A DNA stretch of 34,503 bases from Pseudomonadota bacterium (lineage in GTDB: Bacteria > Pseudomonadota > Gammaproteobacteria > Steroidobacterales > Steroidobacteraceae): NCBI GenBank assembly GCA_023391335.1, contig JAEWBG010000048.1:1-34503 (forward strand), written 5' to 3'. Below are positions 31,616 to 34,503 of this stretch, piece after piece (within the stretch, counting starts at the first letter, position 1; each line of letters opens with the position of its first letter). The notes below the pieces were generated by a model. It was not told where the DNA came from. It saw only the letters and a list, made by a program, of their open reading frames with translations, and did not search any database. The position numbers were made by a program, and so were the translations under genes.

Positions 31616-31927
31616 TTACTTCGATACGGACTTCTTAAACACGCGATCGATCTTCTCGTTCGTCGCGTCGCAGCAAGCCTGGCTGGCTTGAGCGGCCTGC
31701 AGCGCCTGATTCGCGGCGCTCTGGGCGCTGTCAGCGGCTGAACGAGCGGACTGTGCAGCAGAAGCCGCAGAGTCAGCAGCAGCCTTGGCGGCAGCAGCGT
31801 CTTGCACGGCCTTGTCCGCCGTCGCCTTGATTTCGTCTACCGACTTCTGCGAAACGCAGCCGCCAGCAGCAATCAGAGCGAGAGCAGCAACGCCCGCCTT
31901 CAGAGAGGTAGAGATCGTCTTATTCAT
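31616..31927 (-). CDS. Lpp/OprI-like alanine-zipper lipoprotein
   Basis: With the ATG at 31927, preceded by AAGGGG, the product has 103 residues. A signal peptide ends ALIAAGGC, with Cys24 the likely lipidated residue (position -3 is Ala, not the usual Leu). The mature 80 residues form a helix. Alanines at 40, 44, 47, 51, 54, 58, 61, 65, 68, 72, 75 and 79 alternate 3 and 4 apart, an alanine zipper as in E. coli Lpp and Pseudomonas OprI. The C-terminus ends in Lys103, as needed for covalent attachment to peptidoglycan. Cys85 and Cys86 are unusual; Cys86 falls on the core register. It is likely abundant and trimeric in the outer membrane. A longer ORF upstream to 31987 adds nothing conserved. 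Confidence 0.88.
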   Translation of the reverse strand: MNKTISTSLKAGVAALALIAAGGCVSQKSVDEIKATADKAVQDAAAAKAAADSAASAAQSARSAADSAQSAANQALQAAQASQACCDATNEKIDRVFKKSVSK

Positions 31928-32144
31928 GACTTTTTTCCCCTTCAATACTGGGTCAGACAAAAAAGGACCAGAGCGACAAATTTTCACGCCTACTAATACA
32001 CGAGAGTTATGGCTGGTTCCCGTGGATCATGCCCAAAACCCTGAGTTGCTTGTAAAAGGTTTCAGGCAATGCGTGGGCGCGAAGGATACAAGATTGGGCT
32101 AGTGCGCGAAAGGCTGAGCTCACAAGCGTCGTGCGGAAGCGACA

Positions 32145-32546
32145 CTACCAACATTCGCTCATGGGAGCCGATCCGGTTCGCCCCTTAACGTTTGCGTCCG
32201 TATACGTCAGCGTTCCGCATCGAGTGTCCTTGGTCTGTGCACCTTGGGGGATCGCGCTGAGCGTGTAATTGGTCAGGGGCGGAGCGGGGCTAACTGTTAC
32301 CTGATATCGCCCATGTTCTGTTGTGAAGGGGAAAGTCATACAGCCGCTGAAACTATTCGATGCAGTGAAACAGCGCTCCAGCTGTTGTGCCGTCTGCATG
32401 AGCGCAGTCTTGCCTTCCGTTCGATGCGACTTCAGCACCTGATCTTGATAGCTCGGATAAGCGATCGCAGCCAAAATGCTGATCACTGCGACGACCATCA
32501 TTAGCTCCATCAAGGTCATCCCCGATACATGTCTATTCGCGCGCAT
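32145..32546 (-). CDS. pilE: Type IV pilus minor pilin PilE family
   Basis: The 133-residue prepilin has a short basic leader (MRANRHVSG), a predicted PilD cleavage site G|MTLMEL with Met at +1 and Glu at +5, and the long hydrophobic helix VVAVISILAAIAYPSYQDQV. The C-terminal domain contains CFTASNSFSGC and a final pair of cysteines (TRCGTLTYT and SECW), the usual disulfide-bounded D region. The QDQVLKSHRTEGK segment and place after pilY1 match PilE, the minor pilin that caps or primes the type IV pilus. It lies 15 nt downstream of pilY1 and is likely the last gene of that operon. Confidence 0.9.
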   Translation of the reverse strand: MRANRHVSGMTLMELMMVVAVISILAAIAYPSYQDQVLKSHRTEGKTALMQTAQQLERCFTASNSFSGCMTFPFTTEHGRYQVTVSPAPPLTNYTLSAIPQGAQTKDTRCGTLTYTDANVKGRTGSAPMSECW

Positions 32547-32561
32547 GTTGCACCCCGGTCT

Positions 32562-34503
32562 CTATCGGATTTGTCGCCAAGATTGACGCCCGCGCGCGTT
32601 GTCGCCAGGGCTTCCTTGAATACCGAAGATGTCGTCGCCGCCAAGCGGATTTGGACCTGTCCGGTCTCTGTCATCACCCGAGACGTAGTAGTAATCGGCA
32701 TTGTTGCCCGCGATGACGCCTGGGGTGGTGCCGTAGTCCACTTGCACGGTAACGGAAGCAGGCGGAATTTGCTGCGTATTGTTGTTGGGAAGTGTCACGG
32801 TTGCCTGGTCAGACGCATCGATAACACCGTCGCCGTTGAGGTCAAAGGGTGCGCTAGGCAGTCTGCTGCCGCTGGCAGCATCAAGTTGGGTCAATCGTGT
32901 CTTGCCCCCAGGAGTACATGGATCTGAACCAGGCACGATGGTGATAAACGTGATCCGACCATTACGGATTCTGGGATTTGAAATCATCCGTTCACCTTCC
33001 GCTGTGCCACTCGCCTTGACGAGATCCAGGTACCAACCTCGTTTGTTGCTCGGAACCGTGTTGTCAGAGGTGAGGCGGACCTCAACAGAATTGCTGCCAA
33101 AAGTCTGCGTGAATTCATCCGTGACTGTTTGCTGCTGCAAATCGCTCGCGCGCGCTCCCACTACATCGCTATTCGTATTGGTATTGTTGTCGTAGATACC
33201 ATAGAGCGATTGCTTCGATTGGTCGCTCTTGTCGGAGGTTTCGAGAAATTTCCCCGTGCCAAATAGAACAATTGCACCGGTGCTTCCCGGCCCCCGCGCG
33301 ATTCGAACTTGGGACGTGATCGGTTGGCGATTCCCAGATCCATCTTTAGCGACGAATAGTGGGGCTGGGTCGCTGCCTGCGTCCGTATAAGCGACCTTCC
33401 AGTTGGCAGTCGATGCGTTATCAAGATTGAATTTCCATAGATTTCCAAAAAGATCGCCCGCGTACACGTTCTCGACCACACCATCACCGTCGAGATCGGA
33501 CGCCGTGATGGACGCCAATCCGTTGGGTTTGCCTCCAGAATAGGTTGCGCTGGTACCGACCTTTGTGGTGATTTTCTTCGACCACGTGCCCTTAACGTCT
33601 ACGACGTAGAGCACTGCTTCGCCGGTGGTGCTGGCGCGACCGTCACTGATGGTGTTGTTGTAGCCGTTTCCAAAGATCACCACCCATCCTGCTTTGGTCT
33701 TGGCGATGACCGGCTGACTGTATGTGTAGCCTAAGTCGGGGTCATTGGCGTCTGTGAACTCCCACATCAGCAAGCCATCTTGAGCTGACGAGCTGTACTG
33801 CGCGTTGCCCTCACTGAACTTGCTCGGATCAGTAATGTTGAGCGCATAGATTCCCTGACCGCCTGAATTCAATCCCCCCGCAAGCACGGTTTTCCAGCTG
33901 CTATCGAAATATGCATCTCCCACGCTTGGCGACCCGTCCACGTAGAACTTGTGCGTGTAGCCTCGATTGCTCAAGAGCTTTAGATAGGGGAAGACAGGGC
34001 TGGGAATGAAACCAAACAGTTCACTTCCGCTGTTCGCGTCGAACGCGTGCAACATTCCATCGTTCGCTCCGACGTAGACGACTTGCGTGCGTGAAGCGTT
34101 TGTCGTCTTAAACGTGGAGTAAGGAGCGGTAGGCTCGATCGAATCGCTATACGTGAACGAAGGCCGACCCACGAAGGCAGGTGACGAATTAATAATGTCG
34201 CCGAGCTTGGTCTTGCGAGTACGGAACGTACCGCCATTGACAGCCTCGTATGTCGCATCGCCCCTGAGATAATTCAAGCGTCGCTGCTCCAATGTCGCAT
34301 TCCACGGCGAGGATGTCGCGTTGTCGAGTTGGTGCTTTCGTGTAGCGTCGATCCCGGTCGTGGAGCTGCCCGTAAATCTGAAGGGCACCGCAGTTCCGTT
34401 CGTATTTACAGCGATGATCTTACGGCTCCCAAAATCTGCAATCTGTGTCGCGGCATCCCAACTGGGAGTAGATCCGAGAGAGCCGTTGGAGTTGATTGGA
34501 TAA
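32562..34503 (-). CDS. pilY1: Type IV pilus tip protein PilY1 (C-terminal part; 5' end outside the window)
   Basis: The reading frame is open to the end of the window; the first 38 codons beyond the GTG at 34388 contain no stop and read on into family sequence (SRKIIAVNTNGTAVPF), so the GTG is internal and the N-terminus lies past 34503. The visible 646 residues are the PilY1 beta-propeller: NYLRGDATYE, LGDIINSSPAFVG, YVGANDGMLHAFDANSGSEL, and the calcium-binding loop DLDGDGVVENVYAGDLFGNLW. A second EF-hand-like loop, DLNGDGVIDASD, precedes the end GRQSWRQIR. PilY1 caps the pilus and links calcium to retraction. The region looks less GC-rich than its neighbours by eye. The other minor pilin genes (fimT/pilV/W/X) should lie upstream, outside the window. 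Confidence 0.93.
   Translation of the reverse strand, partial: YPINSNGSLGSTPSWDAATQIADFGSRKIIAVNTNGTAVPFRFTGSSTTGIDATRKHQLDNATSSPWNATLEQRRLNYLRGDATYEAVNGGTFRTRKTKLGDIINSSPAFVGRPSFTYSDSIEPTAPYSTFKTTNASRTQVVYVGANDGMLHAFDANSGSELFGFIPSPVFPYLKLLSNRGYTHKFYVDGSPSVGDAYFDSSWKTVLAGGLNSGGQGIYALNITDPSKFSEGNAQYSSSAQDGLLMWEFTDANDPDLGYTYSQPVIAKTKAGWVVIFGNGYNNTISDGRASTTGEAVLYVVDVKGTWSKKITTKVGTSATYSGGKPNGLASITASDLDGDGVVENVYAGDLFGNLWKFNLDNASTANWKVAYTDAGSDPAPLFVAKDGSGNRQPITSQVRIARGPGSTGAIVLFGTGKFLETSDKSDQSKQSLYGIYDNNTNTNSDVVGARASDLQQQTVTDEFTQTFGSNSVEVRLTSDNTVPSNKRGWYLDLVKASGTAEGERMISNPRIRNGRITFITIVPGSDPCTPGGKTRLTQLDAASGSRLPSAPFDLNGDGVIDASDQATVTLPNNNTQQIPPASVTVQVDYGTTPGVIAGNNADYYYVSGDDRDRTGPNPLGGDDIFGIQGSPGDNARGRQSWRQIR

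Noticed and set aside
31450..31638. Small plus-strand reading frame of 62 codons
   Set aside because: It runs through the bidirectional terminator and into the 3' end of the lipoprotein gene, and shows no motif.
34261..34275. RGD tripeptide in PilY1 as an integrin-binding motif
   Set aside because: It lies in the segment NYLRGDATYE that is conserved in the PilY1 family in general, so no host-binding role can be inferred from it.
32562..34388. GTG at 34388 as the start of pilY1
   Set aside because: The frame remains open upstream to the window edge and the translated sequence continues family-like, so the codon is internal.

Overview
This window looks like a conserved housekeeping stretch of a gammaproteobacterial chromosome of moderately high GC. 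The reasons are an RNase E of the E. coli type (catalytic and zinc residues one position off E. coli numbering), the complete lipid A/KDO block msbA-lpxK-ycaR-kdsB, the LolCDE lipoprotein sorter, an Lpp/OprI-like alanine-zipper lipoprotein, and a gene order that follows the Pseudomonas block nagZ ... csiV-mfd ... lol ... comEC-exbB-exbD-lpxK-ycaR-kdsB-ptpA ... rne-rluC ... maf-yceD-rpmF-plsX. The intergenic 7-9-nt tandem words recall Xanthomonadales and relatives, but genus cannot be fixed from sequence alone. No prophage, insertion sequence, CRISPR, tRNA or rRNA is visible.

Layout. 1-184: heptanucleotide tandem repeats. 185-4274 (+): recO, pdxJ, acpS, a PolB-type 3'-5' exonuclease and rlmD, the last three overlapping by 1-4 nt. 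4365-6357 (+): nagZ and a PAS/LOV-like-GGDEF protein whose signature residues are lost in both domains. 6511-10838 (-): csiV and mfd. 11247-11516 (-): a small secreted protein. 11812-15036 (+): lolC-lolE-lolD, ending in a terminator. 15247-15789 (-): a DUF2062 membrane protein. 15900-23699 (+): comEC, exbB, exbD, msbA, lpxK, ycaR, kdsB and a low-molecular-weight tyrosine phosphatase, closely packed from exbB on. 23735-26221 (-): rne with a long structured leader, divergent from rluC (26772-27788, +). 27797-28396 (-): a Maf/YceF pyrophosphatase, divergent from yceD-rpmF-plsX (28497-30292, +). 30355-31927: an L,D-transpeptidase facing an Lpp-like lipoprotein across a shared bidirectional terminator. 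32145-34503 (-): pilE and the 3' part of pilY1, the end of a type IV pilus minor-pilin operon that runs off the window.

Much of the window serves the cell envelope: lipoprotein release (LolCDE), lipid A flipping and KDO activation (MsbA, LpxK, KdsB), peptidoglycan recycling (NagZ), penicillin-binding-protein accessory function (CsiV family), phospholipid initiation (PlsX), covalent wall-outer-membrane tethering (L,D-transpeptidase plus Lpp-like protein) and type IV pili. The rest is genome maintenance and RNA or ribosome work (RecO, Mfd, exonuclease, RlmD, RluC, RNase E, bL32).

The least explained material is between the genes. It comprises (i) heptad tandem words, two of which sit directly before the start codons of nagZ and lolC where a Shine-Dalgarno would be; (ii) three arrays of tiny varied hairpins separated by an AGGA/CAGGAAGGA linker; (iii) nonad repeats sharing an exact 15-mer downstream of two stop codons; and (iv) an inverted octad repeat. 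Other points of note are a Cys-less LOV-like domain on a degenerate GGDEF, a probably leaderless yceD promoter, a hairpin burying the rne ribosome-binding site, and the transpeptidase/lipoprotein pairing.
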